A stretch of DNA of 64,000 nucleotides from an uncultured Planctomycetaceae bacterium (GCA_903921605.1 CAIXQV010000035.1:1-64000), one strand, 5' to 3'. Positions 35,865-44,364 are shown, counted from the first letter of the stretch. The notes: generated from the letters alone by a model not told the origin. A program made the numbers and translations.

Positions 35865-36254
35865 TCACAGCCGCTGAAACACTAATGGAAGGAAGACGAT
35901 CACTCCGACAACAGCCGCTCCGACGGCAGCAATAAGAACAGCGGCTGCGGCAAGATCTTTGACTTGTCCGGCTATCGGATGGAACTCAGGAGAAACCAGA
36001 TCCGTTAGGAATTCAATCGCAGTATTCAGAGTCTCGGTGATCCAGACGCTGGCCATCGCCAGTGTCAGCAGGCACCATTCGATGGGACTGATACGTAGTA
36101 AGACGCCTGCTGCGAGCACAACTCCTGTCAGGGCCAGGTGAATCCAGGAGTTGTGCTGAGTCTTCAGGAGAATCTTCAGTCCGGAGAAGGCGAACGCAAA
36201 GCTTCGAAGCCTGTCTCGCAGAGACCAATTGGGGGCATGATTCTTCAAGTCCAT
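35865..36254 (-). CDS. dgkA: DgkA-type diacylglycerol/undecaprenol kinase
   Basis: A 129-residue membrane kinase with three predicted helices. The family signature is complete: FSGLKILLKTQHNSWIHLAL at the first surface helix, VWITETLNTAIEFLTDLV containing the catalytic glutamate and metal site, and GQVKDLAAAAVLIAAVGAA in the third helix. In Gram-negative bacteria DgkA recycles diacylglycerol; in many others the same family phosphorylates undecaprenol. Which applies cannot be told here. The start lies three bases after the stop codon of the upstream ceramidase-like gene, so both are on one transcript. Confidence 0.9.
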   Translation of the reverse strand: MDLKNHAPNWSLRDRLRSFAFAFSGLKILLKTQHNSWIHLALTGVVLAAGVLLRISPIEWCLLTLAMASVWITETLNTAIEFLTDLVSPEFHPIAGQVKDLAAAAVLIAAVGAAVVGVIVFLPLVFQRL

Positions 36255-36257
36255 GAC

Positions 36258-37631
36258 TCACTTTGTTCCAGAAGAGATTTCTTTGCTGATCTCCTGCACT
36301 GTACTCACGATGTTCTCTTCGATTCCGGGAGCCCATTTGGACGGTTGTCCATAGTAGATCATTGAGGATTCACCTTCGTACCCACCCTCCATCAGGACGC
36401 GACCGGAAGGAATGTACCCCATCACATCGTTGCTGTATCCGGAGATCCAGTTCGACCGGCCCGGTAACTCAGCCTTCAGACGCACAGCATAGTCAACAAC
36501 GACTTCACCGCCCAGAAAAGTCATCTTCACATGATCACCGATCCCCCACATCTGAATGGGATACGGATAGGTCGGCGAAAGCTTTCCGTCGCGAGCCATC
36601 ACCTTTTCGAGCGTCATTGCCCGGCGGGCAATGTAGACATCGGATGCCTTCATATCTTTCTGAATTTCCTCCGCCGTCGGGATATGGGCAAACGCCAAAT
36701 CGATTTCGCGATAAACGGATTTGAGTGAACCAGCGACAGGAGTCATTGGGCTTTGCAGGGCTCGATCTACGGCGTCCGCCGTTTGTCGACCGTATTCGGC
36801 AGCCAATTCGACTGTGCGGCGAGGCAGTGGGTTTTGGTCGGCTCCACAGCCGGCCCAGAACATGGCGATTGTATCAGGATGCCGCTTCTCAACTTCCAGT
36901 TGAGCAAAGCCGGGCCAGTCGCCGGACCAGTCCATCAGGCTAAGGACAGTCGAGTGACATGCATAACCAAACACGACGGCTCGGAGTTTTCCTTCGGGAT
37001 TTCTTACCGAGAGTACAGGAACATCGTGGTCGACCGGCCCGACGAGCAGTCCTTTTTCTCGGAGCATCGGAACATCAGGCTCGCGATTATTGCGTCGATT
37101 GACAGCGAATGAAGCTTGAGACTCCCCGGTGCTGATTGAAGCGGGAGCCATTGATGCAATGGCATCGCTGGTTGCTTTGGCGACGGAATCAGAAAGGAAG
37201 ACAGTGTAGTCTCGAATCAGTTGCAGATTTGGCTCATCCAGTGCGAACATCGCGAGGAGATTTGTTCCCACAACGGGCCCTGAGTGAGTATGTGAAGTGG
37301 AAAGAGCAATCTGAGAGCGATCAATGTTGTGTTCTTTTTGCAGCCGACCACATATCTGCTGCGATGTTTCTCGATCAATGCCGACGAGATCCAGGGTGAC
37401 CAGAATCACTCGCTTCCCCGAAGGATCTTCCAGAACGATGGCTTTGGCCCAAAGGTCGTGGCTTTTGCCTTCAGCCGGTTTACTGCGCGATGCGTAACCG
37501 GACATCCACATGGGTTGTGGCGGCGTGATATTGGCTTTGGCCACTCCGGCCTTCCATGTTTCCTGCGCTGAAACAGCGGGATTCAGAAGAAAGCACAAGG
37601 CAGCAACGGTCACGATTCGAGTGAGTATCAC
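36258..37631 (-). CDS. Exported neutral ceramidase-like hydrolase
   Basis: A 457-residue exported protein of the neutral/alkaline non-lysosomal ceramidase N-terminal family. A signal peptide (RIVTVAALCFLLNPAVSA) is followed by WKAGVAKANITPPQPMWMSG, the core motif ALSTSHTHSGPVVGTNL (zinc histidines and the serine region) and VFGYACHSTVLSLMDWSGDW. True ceramidases add a C-terminal immunoglobulin-like domain and are about 650 residues long, so this is a shorter, single-domain version. Such proteins are frequent in planctomycetes and their substrate is unproven. The best start is the GTG at 37631, with GGAGAA seven bases upstream; a longer frame to 37781 has no signal-like N-terminus. It is followed by dgkA after three bases. 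Confidence 0.85.
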   Translation of the reverse strand: MILTRIVTVAALCFLLNPAVSAQETWKAGVAKANITPPQPMWMSGYASRSKPAEGKSHDLWAKAIVLEDPSGKRVILVTLDLVGIDRETSQQICGRLQKEHNIDRSQIALSTSHTHSGPVVGTNLLAMFALDEPNLQLIRDYTVFLSDSVAKATSDAIASMAPASISTGESQASFAVNRRNNREPDVPMLREKGLLVGPVDHDVPVLSVRNPEGKLRAVVFGYACHSTVLSLMDWSGDWPGFAQLEVEKRHPDTIAMFWAGCGADQNPLPRRTVELAAEYGRQTADAVDRALQSPMTPVAGSLKSVYREIDLAFAHIPTAEEIQKDMKASDVYIARRAMTLEKVMARDGKLSPTYPYPIQMWGIGDHVKMTFLGGEVVVDYAVRLKAELPGRSNWISGYSNDVMGYIPSGRVLMEGGYEGESSMIYYGQPSKWAPGIEENIVSTVQEISKEISSGTK

Positions 37632-37928
37632 GAGTTTCTCCAAGGCGAGTTTTGGGGCGGGAATTATGGAACGCAGAGGACGTGGTCTAACTGTTTCCGG
37701 GGTGACTGCAAGCTTCAGGCCGATTTGCAGTTCGTGCTGAATTCCATGGCTTGAATAACTGGAGATGCGTTCGATGCTCAAATTCTGAGCGACTCAGGGG
37801 TTTCTCCGAGACTCTCATGTGATATTCTTCACAGACCGGGGACGTTGAAAAGAAGCCCCGAAGTCAATTCCTGGCGACACGTCAGGTGATTGAATTCATG
37901 CAGGCCAACAGATAAGAAGGAGAATCCC

Positions 37929-38015
37929 ATGGGCAAAGGTGACAACAGCAAGAAGAACGATAAGAAGAACAAGAAAGTCAAAAAGGAAGTAAAAAAGCCT
38001 GATGCCAAGAAGTAG
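37929..38015 (+). CDS. Very short lysine-rich protein (28 residues)
   Basis: An ATG at 37929 preceded by a strong Shine-Dalgarno sequence (AAGGAG at 37916-37921, seven bases away) opens a 28-codon frame that ends with TAG at 38015. The product begins MGKGDNSKKNDKKNKK and is over 40 % lysine, with several Asp and Asn and no hydrophobic residues apart from valine. A perfect intrinsic terminator starts 33 bases after the stop. The ribosome binding site and terminator on each side make this a likely real small gene rather than chance. The composition would suit nucleic-acid or ribosome binding, or a disordered tail, but no function is known to me. Confidence 0.65.
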   Translation: MGKGDNSKKNDKKNKKVKKEVKKPDAKK

Positions 38016-38348
38016 CATGCTTTGAACACTGCTGAAGGCTGTCTTCGGAGCCCGCATTTTGACAGAAATGCGGGCTCTTCTTGTTTTTGACCTTCCGTAT
38101 GAATGTTACTTTTCGAGCGGTACAAATTGAGGCCGGGTGTTCGCGGGATTTGTGATCAAGATCATTACCTCAATCGTGGCCGCGCACGGAATGGCGGCGT
38201 CGGAAGTCAGATTTCATCATGCCTGTATCACTTGGGCTGCCATTCGGGTATCATCCACGTGTCTGCCGCTGGCGATGATCATGTGGAGTCTGTGAGACTC
38301 TGCGATTGTGAGGCGAGCGGGTTCAGACGTTTTCACTCGGAGTTTAAA
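38016..38348. other. Intergenic region between the two short lysine-rich genes
   Basis: About 330 bases holding the terminator at 38048-38088 and then 260 bases in which I recognise nothing coding. An in-frame upstream extension of the next gene is open back to an ATG at 38103, but it encodes cysteine- and histidine-rich sequence unlike any protein I know. GGAG at 38339-38342 is the likely ribosome binding site of the next gene. Confidence 0.5.
38048..38088 (+). terminator. Strong rho-independent terminator after the 28-codon gene
   Basis: A perfect 12-base-pair stem (GAGCCCGCATTT with AAATGCGGGCTC) with a six-base loop is followed by TTCTTGTTTTT. It is among the clearest terminators in the window. 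Confidence 0.92.
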
Positions 38349-38510
38349 ATCGCAAAAAACCAGAATACCTTCGCCAAGCGTCAGCGGGAGCAGGAAAAGC
38401 GACAGCGAGCTGATGAGAAACGTAAGAAGCGGGACCAGAAGAAAGATGGGTCCTTTTCCCCTGCCCCATCCAGAAGCTATGCGTTTCCTTCCGAAGACCG
38501 TGAGGAATAA
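38349..38510 (+). CDS. Short basic protein beginning (M)AKNQNTFAKRQRE, apparently with an AUC start codon
   Basis: The frame that ends with TAA at 38510 encodes AKNQNTFAKRQREQEKRQRA, then DEKRKKRDQKK and a Ser/Pro-rich tail. Short bacterial proteins starting MAKNQNTFAKRQRE or similar exist as uncharacterised conserved proteins; I recall these as a family from memory, not from a search. Here the codon before GCA AAA AAC is ATC, not ATG. GGAG lies six bases before it, an ideal spacing, and a terminator begins seven bases after the stop codon. The nearest in-frame GTG upstream would add about 20 odd residues and has a poorly placed GGAG. AUC is a rare but real start codon. The alternative is a point mutation or sequencing error that has disabled the gene. 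Confidence 0.6.
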   Translation: MAKNQNTFAKRQREQEKRQRADEKRKKRDQKKDGSFSPAPSRSYAFPSEDREE

Positions 38511-38517
38511 AATTCTG

Positions 38518-38550
38518 AAGACCGACCTCTCCTGGGTTGGTCTTTTTTTT
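38518..38550 (+). terminator. Strong rho-independent terminator after the short basic gene
   Basis: A ten-base-pair stem (AAGACCGACC with GGTTGGTCTT, one G-T pair) with a seven-base loop runs into eight T residues. It starts seven bases after the stop codon at 38510. Confidence 0.92.
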
Positions 38551-38677
38551 GGCAGGCTGCCAATCTCCCCGCGACTTTTTTGTTCGCTGATTGAATCGAA
38601 AGCGCAAGACCACTAGCCTTTGGCGCAGATCAGCCCGCCTTTTCGACTTTTCGATTCCTCCCTGTGAGTTCTCTGCG

Positions 38678-40012
38678 ATGACATCTGCAGCCCTGTCAAA
38701 TGGCAAAAGTTGTTCTTCCTCTTCGATTCTTCTGTCCGGGATGCTGTTGATCCTTGTCTCGATGACCGCAGAAGCCTCTGATCGCCTCAACTGGCCTGCA
38801 CGCACCGGTCCAGGTTTAGACTCCCTGATTCCAGCCGAAGATGCTGTAGGTTTGCCGACGGAGTGGTCGGAAGAGCCCGCAAAAAATATCGCGTGGAAGC
38901 TTGATCTTGAAGGGTTCGGGCATTCAGTCCCTGTCGTTGGATTTGGAAAGGTTTGGCTGACGGCAGCAACGAAGGATGGGAAGCAACAATTCATTTACTG
39001 CATTGAACAGTCCACTGGTAAAGTGCTGCATCACAAGTTGATGTACGAGAACGCCGAACCAGAACCTCTCAAGAACGAAGTCAATACCTACGCGTCGCCC
39101 TCATGTGCGCTGGATAAGGATGCGGTTTACGTTCACTTCGGCACCTATGGTACAGCACGCTTGAATCCCGAAACTGCCGAAGTGGTTTGGGAACGAAAGG
39201 ATATCAAGTGTCGGCATTTTCGAGGTCCGGGTTCTTCGCCTATCATCTGGAACAATCATTTGATCCTCACGTTTGACGGGATCGATGCTCAGTTCGTTAT
39301 GGCATTAGACAAGAACACGGGAAAGACTGTTTGGCGAACGGATCGAACAACGGACTATGGAGACCTTGACGAGAATGGCCAGCCGAAACTGGAAGGTGAT
39401 CTTCGCAAAGCGTACAGCACTCCTGGCTATGTCGACGTGAACGGGAAAACACATCTGATTTCAATTGGTTCCAGAGCAGGGTTTGCTTACAACGCCCTGA
39501 CGGGTGAAGAGTTATGGACGATCCGCCATGACGACTTCAATGCGTCATCGCCTCCGATGTTCTTTGAGGGCCACGCGATCCTCAACACGGGTTCCCGAGG
39601 GTCGAATCTTTTGAGTGTGCGACTTGACGATACCACGCGGGGCGATGTTTCCGTATCTCACGTCGTTTGGAATCGCGATAAGGGTAACTCCGACCTGAGT
39701 GCTCCAATTCTGATCGGGGATCGCATCTTCAGTGTTCTGAATAACGGTGTCGTGAATTGCGTGAACGTGAAGACCGGTGAGGAAGTCTGGAAAGACCGCA
39801 TTGAAGGAACATTTACTGCATCGCCAATTGCCGGTGATGGTCGGATCTACTTCTGCAACGAGGAAGGTGATTGCTACGTTGTGGAGGCCACCGATTCCTT
39901 CAAGCTGATCTCGAAGAATCATCTGAGCGAGGGAATGAGAGCATCGCCGTCTGCAGCAGAAGGGCACTTGTTTCTTAGGACATTTACTCGGCTGTATTGC
40001 ATTGGCGATTAA
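38678..40012 (+). CDS. Exported PQQ-like beta-propeller protein
   Basis: A 444-residue protein with a signal peptide (SSILLSGMLLILVSMTAEA) and a propeller of PQQ-like repeats related to BamB and quinoprotein dehydrogenases. Repeats are visible in CIEQSTGKVLHHKLMYEN, LNPETAEVVWERKDIKCRHF, LDKNTGKTVWRTDRTTDYGD, YNALTGEELWTIRHDDFN and VNVKTGEEVWKDRIEGTF. No heme motif or dehydrogenase active-site pair is evident, so a binding or scaffold role is more likely than catalysis. The ATG at 38678 puts the signal peptide at the N-terminus. The gene ends with a four-base overlap with the convergent enolase-superfamily gene. Confidence 0.85.
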   Translation: MTSAALSNGKSCSSSSILLSGMLLILVSMTAEASDRLNWPARTGPGLDSLIPAEDAVGLPTEWSEEPAKNIAWKLDLEGFGHSVPVVGFGKVWLTAATKDGKQQFIYCIEQSTGKVLHHKLMYENAEPEPLKNEVNTYASPSCALDKDAVYVHFGTYGTARLNPETAEVVWERKDIKCRHFRGPGSSPIIWNNHLILTFDGIDAQFVMALDKNTGKTVWRTDRTTDYGDLDENGQPKLEGDLRKAYSTPGYVDVNGKTHLISIGSRAGFAYNALTGEELWTIRHDDFNASSPPMFFEGHAILNTGSRGSNLLSVRLDDTTRGDVSVSHVVWNRDKGNSDLSAPILIGDRIFSVLNNGVVNCVNVKTGEEVWKDRIEGTFTASPIAGDGRIYFCNEEGDCYVVEATDSFKLISKNHLSEGMRASPSAAEGHLFLRTFTRLYCIGD

Positions 40013-41211
40013 CGCGACTGCGGAGTAATCAGTTCGGAAGTTCGTACCGCCAATTGGCGGATTCGACATTCGTTGATATCGACGCCAAGTCCGGGGCCTG
40101 ATAATCGTTTGCCTCGTCCTCCGTACTGAAACGTCAGGTCCTGTTCCGTCAGTGAATCGCGTACCAGAAAACGATCGAAACTGCCTTCCAGATACCGAAG
40201 ATTATCAACGTTGCAGGCGAAGTGCCGGCCAGCTGCAGAAAGAATGCCTGTCTCTCCAACCTGGCATCCCAGTTGAAAGCCAAGACCCTGTTGCCGGGCG
40301 ATTGCTGCTAATCGAACTGATCTTAAAAGGCCGCCACATTTGGAAAGGCGAATATTGAACAGATCGCACCAGCCGCCAGCGATCGCTCGTTCTGCATCCT
40401 CGCGACAACAAAGTGATTCATCGAGCATGACGGGCAGGTTCAGCTCCGAGCGTACTTGTCGGAGTCCGGCGACATCAGAATGGGGTACCGGTTGCTCAAG
40501 ACTGGTCACGTTGTACTTCAGAAGAGGCTGCATTTTTAGGCAAACATCTTCGCACCGCCAGGATTCATTGGCATCCAGTCGAAGGTCAACGTTTGGGCCA
40601 AGGATCCGTCGGACTCGTCGCAGGCAGGCTTTGTCATCAATACCGGCCGCGCCGACTTTCACTTTAACCGTGCGGAATGCAAAGAGCCGCATCTTCAGCG
40701 CGGAAACGATCTGTTTGCCGGACGACATTGAGGTGATTGCACCGCTGTAGAACACGTCATCGCGAGCAGTGAGAATCCCATCCGTCCCGGGAAGCTTCGC
40801 GATCAACTGCCCGATTGAGCAGTTCTCGACACGACAGGCTGCGTCCAGAATTGCCAGCTCAAGAGCGCAGCGAACTGAGTTCCCGAAACATTCGCGGATA
40901 CGAATTCCGTGGTCTGGTTCTACATCAGCGAGTTTGAACTGATCGATGGCTACAGCGAGTTGTCCTGTATCGGAAAACTGCTGTTCACGGAATGGACTGA
41001 AGTCCGTGGCTTCGAGGTGCCGCCATGCGGATTCAATGGATTCGCCGGTGACATAAGTACGAGGCAGGCCTTCTCCCCAGCCGACGCTGCCATCATTCAT
41101 CACGCAGCGAATAATCAGCGTGTCGTTGGCAAAGCGTTCGTGAGACGCGTGACGTACTGGCTTACGAAGTGCAATGGGAACCTGGAAAGCTGTAATCCGA
41201 TGAATATGCAT
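40009..41211 (-). CDS. Enolase-superfamily enzyme (muconate lactonizing/dipeptide epimerase-like)
   Basis: A 400-residue enzyme with the mandelate racemase/muconate lactonizing fold. The N-terminal capping domain has SVGWGEGLPRTYVTGESIES. The barrel contains the catalytic KxK in FRTVKVKVGA, the metal ligands in LRLDANESWR, SLEQPVPH and VMLDESLCC, and the second lysine in FNIRLSKCGG. The KxK/lysine pair is typical of the MLE group, which includes o-succinylbenzoate synthases and L-Ala-D/L-Glu and other dipeptide epimerases. I cannot choose a substrate. The start codon lies five bases after the stop of the Ser/Thr kinase gene, so both are translated from one message. Confidence 0.87.
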   Translation of the reverse strand: MHIHRITAFQVPIALRKPVRHASHERFANDTLIIRCVMNDGSVGWGEGLPRTYVTGESIESAWRHLEATDFSPFREQQFSDTGQLAVAIDQFKLADVEPDHGIRIRECFGNSVRCALELAILDAACRVENCSIGQLIAKLPGTDGILTARDDVFYSGAITSMSSGKQIVSALKMRLFAFRTVKVKVGAAGIDDKACLRRVRRILGPNVDLRLDANESWRCEDVCLKMQPLLKYNVTSLEQPVPHSDVAGLRQVRSELNLPVMLDESLCCREDAERAIAGGWCDLFNIRLSKCGGLLRSVRLAAIARQQGLGFQLGCQVGETGILSAAGRHFACNVDNLRYLEGSFDRFLVRDSLTEQDLTFQYGGRGKRLSGPGLGVDINECRIRQLAVRTSELITPQSR

Positions 41212-41216
41212 CAGGT

Positions 41217-42713
41217 CTATTCGTCCAGAATGCGATGGCAGAACCGCCGAAGTTCCTCGGGCGCACGATCGAGATCCAGCTCAAGTTTGCTTTCATCGAG
41301 TTCAAACGTCTGCTGATTACGCGGAAGTGTGTCACGAATCTCAGTGACCGCAGCGGCATAGTCTTCACTGCGTTCCAGTTCCTTTAATGCGTAAGCGCGG
41401 CCCAGCATTCCCAGAAGTACGAGATATTGCTTCTCCGGAATCAGACTGCTTTTGTCTCGAACTTCAGTAAACACTTTCAATGCGGCTTCATTGTCAGGTA
41501 CGAGACCGGACATCAGTGTCAGCCCCAGCCGCAACTCGGCAAGATCTGCTTCCGGAGTATCCGGGAAATTTGCAATGACCGCTTCCCAGGCTGCACTCCG
41601 ATGGGGCTGTAACATGGCAACGGCATACTGTCGGATTGCCGAAGATTCTGTGGGAACAGTTTCTTCTGAAGACTTGTCTGATTTTGGAATCGTGATCGGC
41701 CGTTCCATGCGGCGCCCCGCGACAAACGAAATGGCGAGGAGAGCACACGTGGCCAATCCCAGCTTTCGCAGGTCGGGACTTGAAAGCAGTAGCCGGGTCA
41801 AAAAATTGGATTCGCTCAAGAGTCGAGTATTGACCGGGATGGAATTCAGTTTCTGAAGGGCCGCTTCCAGTTCGTCGGGAGACTGAAATCTTTCGACAGG
41901 CTTTTTCTTCATCATCTGATGGATCACCTTGCAGATCTCGATCGGGAGATCGGCTCGTAGTGATCGCAGTGACTTTGGCTCTTCCTTCAGGTGTTGAACT
42001 GCCACCGTCACTGCATTCTTGCCCGGAAACGGTGGCTGCCCCGCGAACATGTGGTAGCAAGTGACTCCGAGTGAATACTGATCACTCCGGTAGTCCAGTT
42101 TTTCGCCCTGGATTTGTTCCGGGCTCATGTACCATGGTGTTCCCATGGTCGTGCCTACCTGTGTCAGATTCATCCGCGGGCTTGAGGGTTGATTCAGTTG
42201 AGCAAGTCCGAAGTCCGTGACCTTTGCCACTCCGGATCTTGTGACCATGATATTCTCGGGTTTGACGTCTCGATGAACAATGCCCGCCTCGGAAGCTGCT
42301 CTTAATGCGGAAGCGATCTGCTGCATCCATTTGAGCCCGGTGCCATAATCCGGATGGCCGTGTTTTTTCATCCACTGGGCCAGATTCAGGCCCGGGACGT
42401 ACTCCTGCACGATATAGCTGATGTTACCTTCGCGACCGGTCGTAATAATCTGCACGAGATTTGGATGACTAAGGCCGCCTGCCGCTCGAGCTTCCTGTTC
42501 AAAGCGTTTCAGAAGGACCTCGGTGCTGCCGGAGACGGAATTCTTCAGGACTTTGACGGCAACCTGTCGACCGAGAGATTTCTGTTCGGCCAGATACACG
42601 TCAGCCATGCCGCCACTTCCCAGGCGTCGCAGCAGAAGAAACTCTCCAATCTGAAGATTGCTGAGGTCTGTGGCCGGCTGTTCTGATGAATCCGGCAGGT
42701 CCTGACTGGACAT
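41217..42713 (-). CDS. PknB-type Ser/Thr protein kinase with transmembrane anchor
   Basis: A 498-residue Hanks-type kinase. The domain covers residues 25-290 with all key motifs: LGSGGMADVY (glycine loop), VAVKVLKN (lysine), IVHRDVKPENIMV (catalytic loop), TDFGLAQ (DFG) and GTPWYMSPEQI. A transmembrane helix (GLATCALLAISFVAGRRM) follows near residue 320. The extracytoplasmic C-terminal 160 residues are helical and TPR-like (ANFPDTPEADLAELRLGLTL). There are no PASTA repeats. Such kinases are abundant in planctomycetes. It sits five bases upstream of the enolase-superfamily gene on the same strand, an unusual partnership. Confidence 0.93.
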   Translation of the reverse strand: MSSQDLPDSSEQPATDLSNLQIGEFLLLRRLGSGGMADVYLAEQKSLGRQVAVKVLKNSVSGSTEVLLKRFEQEARAAGGLSHPNLVQIITTGREGNISYIVQEYVPGLNLAQWMKKHGHPDYGTGLKWMQQIASALRAASEAGIVHRDVKPENIMVTRSGVAKVTDFGLAQLNQPSSPRMNLTQVGTTMGTPWYMSPEQIQGEKLDYRSDQYSLGVTCYHMFAGQPPFPGKNAVTVAVQHLKEEPKSLRSLRADLPIEICKVIHQMMKKKPVERFQSPDELEAALQKLNSIPVNTRLLSESNFLTRLLLSSPDLRKLGLATCALLAISFVAGRRMERPITIPKSDKSSEETVPTESSAIRQYAVAMLQPHRSAAWEAVIANFPDTPEADLAELRLGLTLMSGLVPDNEAALKVFTEVRDKSSLIPEKQYLVLLGMLGRAYALKELERSEDYAAAVTEIRDTLPRNQQTFELDESKLELDLDRAPEELRRFCHRILDE

Positions 42714-42771
42714 GAATTGGCCTCCGCGACAATCTCAACCGGATTTTGGGTAGAATGAACTTATTGAAGGC

Positions 42772-42808
42772 AACAGCCCCCGCAGAGTTTGACGTCTCGG
42801 GGGCTGTT
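42772..42808 (-). terminator. GC-rich hairpin after the second TlpA-like gene
   Basis: An 11-base-pair perfect stem (AACAGCCCCCG with CGGGGGCTGTT) with a 15-base loop begins 32 bases after the stop codon at 42841 on the minus strand. It is not followed by a good T-run, so termination may be partial or rely on another mechanism. Confidence 0.6.
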
Positions 42809-42840
42809 TGTCGCCTGTTCTAATGAGCAACCTCAGTCAG

Positions 42841-44202
42841 TTACTGAGCTGCTTTCTCCTTCTTAAGCTTCTTCAGAAATGCTGACATTTCCTCGACCGC
42901 ACTTTCCGGTGCATCGCCAGCATTGTCAACAGCCTTTGTCTGAAGTTCAATGGCCCGATCCAGATCACCCTGCAGATGCAGCAGATGGGCCAGAGTGTCA
43001 AGAATCGTTCCGTTTTCCGGGTCGCTCTCAACGGCTTTTTCAGCGGCCGTTGTGGCTGCTGCGACGACTTCCTTAGGAATTTGTTTATCCTCCACCGCAG
43101 CTTCGTAGATCTGCCACGACAGCTGATTCAGCATTGAAGAATCCGGCATCTCTGCTTCAATCATTGCCGTGACAGTCTCAACAACATCTTCATGAAGACC
43201 TTTGCTGAGCAGCAAGCTGACTCGCAGCATGCTGATCTGGGCCTTTTCCTGATCAGTCGAGTCTTTGCTGATTTCATCAAGTTCTGCCAGCCCCTCTTCA
43301 ACTTCATCGCCCTGGATTTTTGTTGCTGCAGAAGAAACCTTCACGCGGAACTTCAGCTGCTGATAAGCCGAGACGGTTTCCTCGTCATCTTCTGCATTTG
43401 CAATCGCATCATCAAGCAAAGTGAGAGCGCCTTCCGTATCGCCTTTGCGCATTTTCTGGCTGAGTTTTGCCATCAACAGGTCGCGTTCCTGTTCTTTGCG
43501 AAACTCCTCCAGAAAGGCTTCTCGATCCCACTTGCCCGCAACAACTTCTGCCAGAGGCTCGTCCATGGACATTGGATGGCCGATCCATTCGATCAGTCCA
43601 GTCTTGCCAACAATGAAGCTGGTTGGAATGCCGTTCTGCCCCGCAGCTTCCATATAGTCTGTCTTTACAGATCCATCCGGGTCAGTCGTCAGACAGTAGA
43701 CGCTCGTGAGTTCACCATACGTAACGGCTTCGGACTTCTTCTTTGGCGCTTCTTCTTTCTTGTCATCCTCTGTTGCGTCTACGGCTGGCTTTTTGGCGCC
43801 TCGCACAGGACTCTCCAGAAACTCGTTGACAGTTTCCAGATCTTCGTCGCTGATGCTGATAATCTGCACGCCCTTGCCGAGGAACTTATTTTGAGTTTCT
43901 GCGAGATGCGGCATGCTGGCAATACAGGGACCGCACCACGTTGCCCAAAATTCGACCACATAAACTTTGTCGTCTTCAAATTCTGTTACAGGCTTGAACT
44001 TTCCATTGCCATCGCTGACCCAGTGTTCAACATCAATCGAAGGAGCCTTCGACCCGATGGTCAGCATTGGTCCGTCAGTTTCTTCTTCAGATTCCTTCTT
44101 TTCTTCATCTGCTGCGAGTAACAACGCCGGAATTGGCGAACCACTGATGGCTGCCGCAAGTGTGAAGAGTAAGGCCGCCTTTATCCAAAAGCGATTTGCC
44201 AT
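42841..44202 (-). CDS. TlpA/ResA-like thioredoxin-fold protein, exported, with charged insertion
   Basis: A 453-residue paralogue of the protein at 1182. A signal peptide (AALLFTLAAAISGSPIPALL) precedes an acidic linker and the redoxin domain with FWATWCGPCIASMPHL and the cis-proline region NGIPTSFIVGKTGLIEWIGH, which is nearly identical in the other copy. Between the active site and that region it carries a roughly 30-residue insertion of alternating acidic and lysine residues (DATEDDKKEEAPKKKSEA) not found in the paralogue. A helical TPR-like domain forms the C-terminal half. The signal peptide lacks a lipobox, so this copy may be soluble in the periplasm, whereas the other is likely lipid-anchored. 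Confidence 0.88.
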   Translation of the reverse strand: MANRFWIKAALLFTLAAAISGSPIPALLLAADEEKKESEEETDGPMLTIGSKAPSIDVEHWVSDGNGKFKPVTEFEDDKVYVVEFWATWCGPCIASMPHLAETQNKFLGKGVQIISISDEDLETVNEFLESPVRGAKKPAVDATEDDKKEEAPKKKSEAVTYGELTSVYCLTTDPDGSVKTDYMEAAGQNGIPTSFIVGKTGLIEWIGHPMSMDEPLAEVVAGKWDREAFLEEFRKEQERDLLMAKLSQKMRKGDTEGALTLLDDAIANAEDDEETVSAYQQLKFRVKVSSAATKIQGDEVEEGLAELDEISKDSTDQEKAQISMLRVSLLLSKGLHEDVVETVTAMIEAEMPDSSMLNQLSWQIYEAAVEDKQIPKEVVAAATTAAEKAVESDPENGTILDTLAHLLHLQGDLDRAIELQTKAVDNAGDAPESAVEEMSAFLKKLKKEKAAQ

Positions 44203-44364
44203 AAAACGAGTTCCTTAAACTAGAAGATACGGCTGATTCAAATGTCCATTTGTCAGACATTCGGATTCGCCATGTGAAAGACCAGCATTTCGAAATTGTT
44301 TTTACTTCGAATCCTGATTCCCCGGCGTCAATGGAACCACGTGTTCCGGAAGAGGGGCTGGATT

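Noticed and set aside
38103..38348. N-terminal extension of the short basic gene back to the ATG at 38103
   Set aside because: The added 82 residues are Cys/His-rich and unlike the basic tail, and there is no ribosome site before 38103; the extension is probably chance.
43192..44121. Long plus-strand open frame (309 codons) opposite the second TlpA-like gene
   Set aside because: It lies wholly antisense to a well-supported gene, is rich in Phe, Cys and His, and has no family signature.
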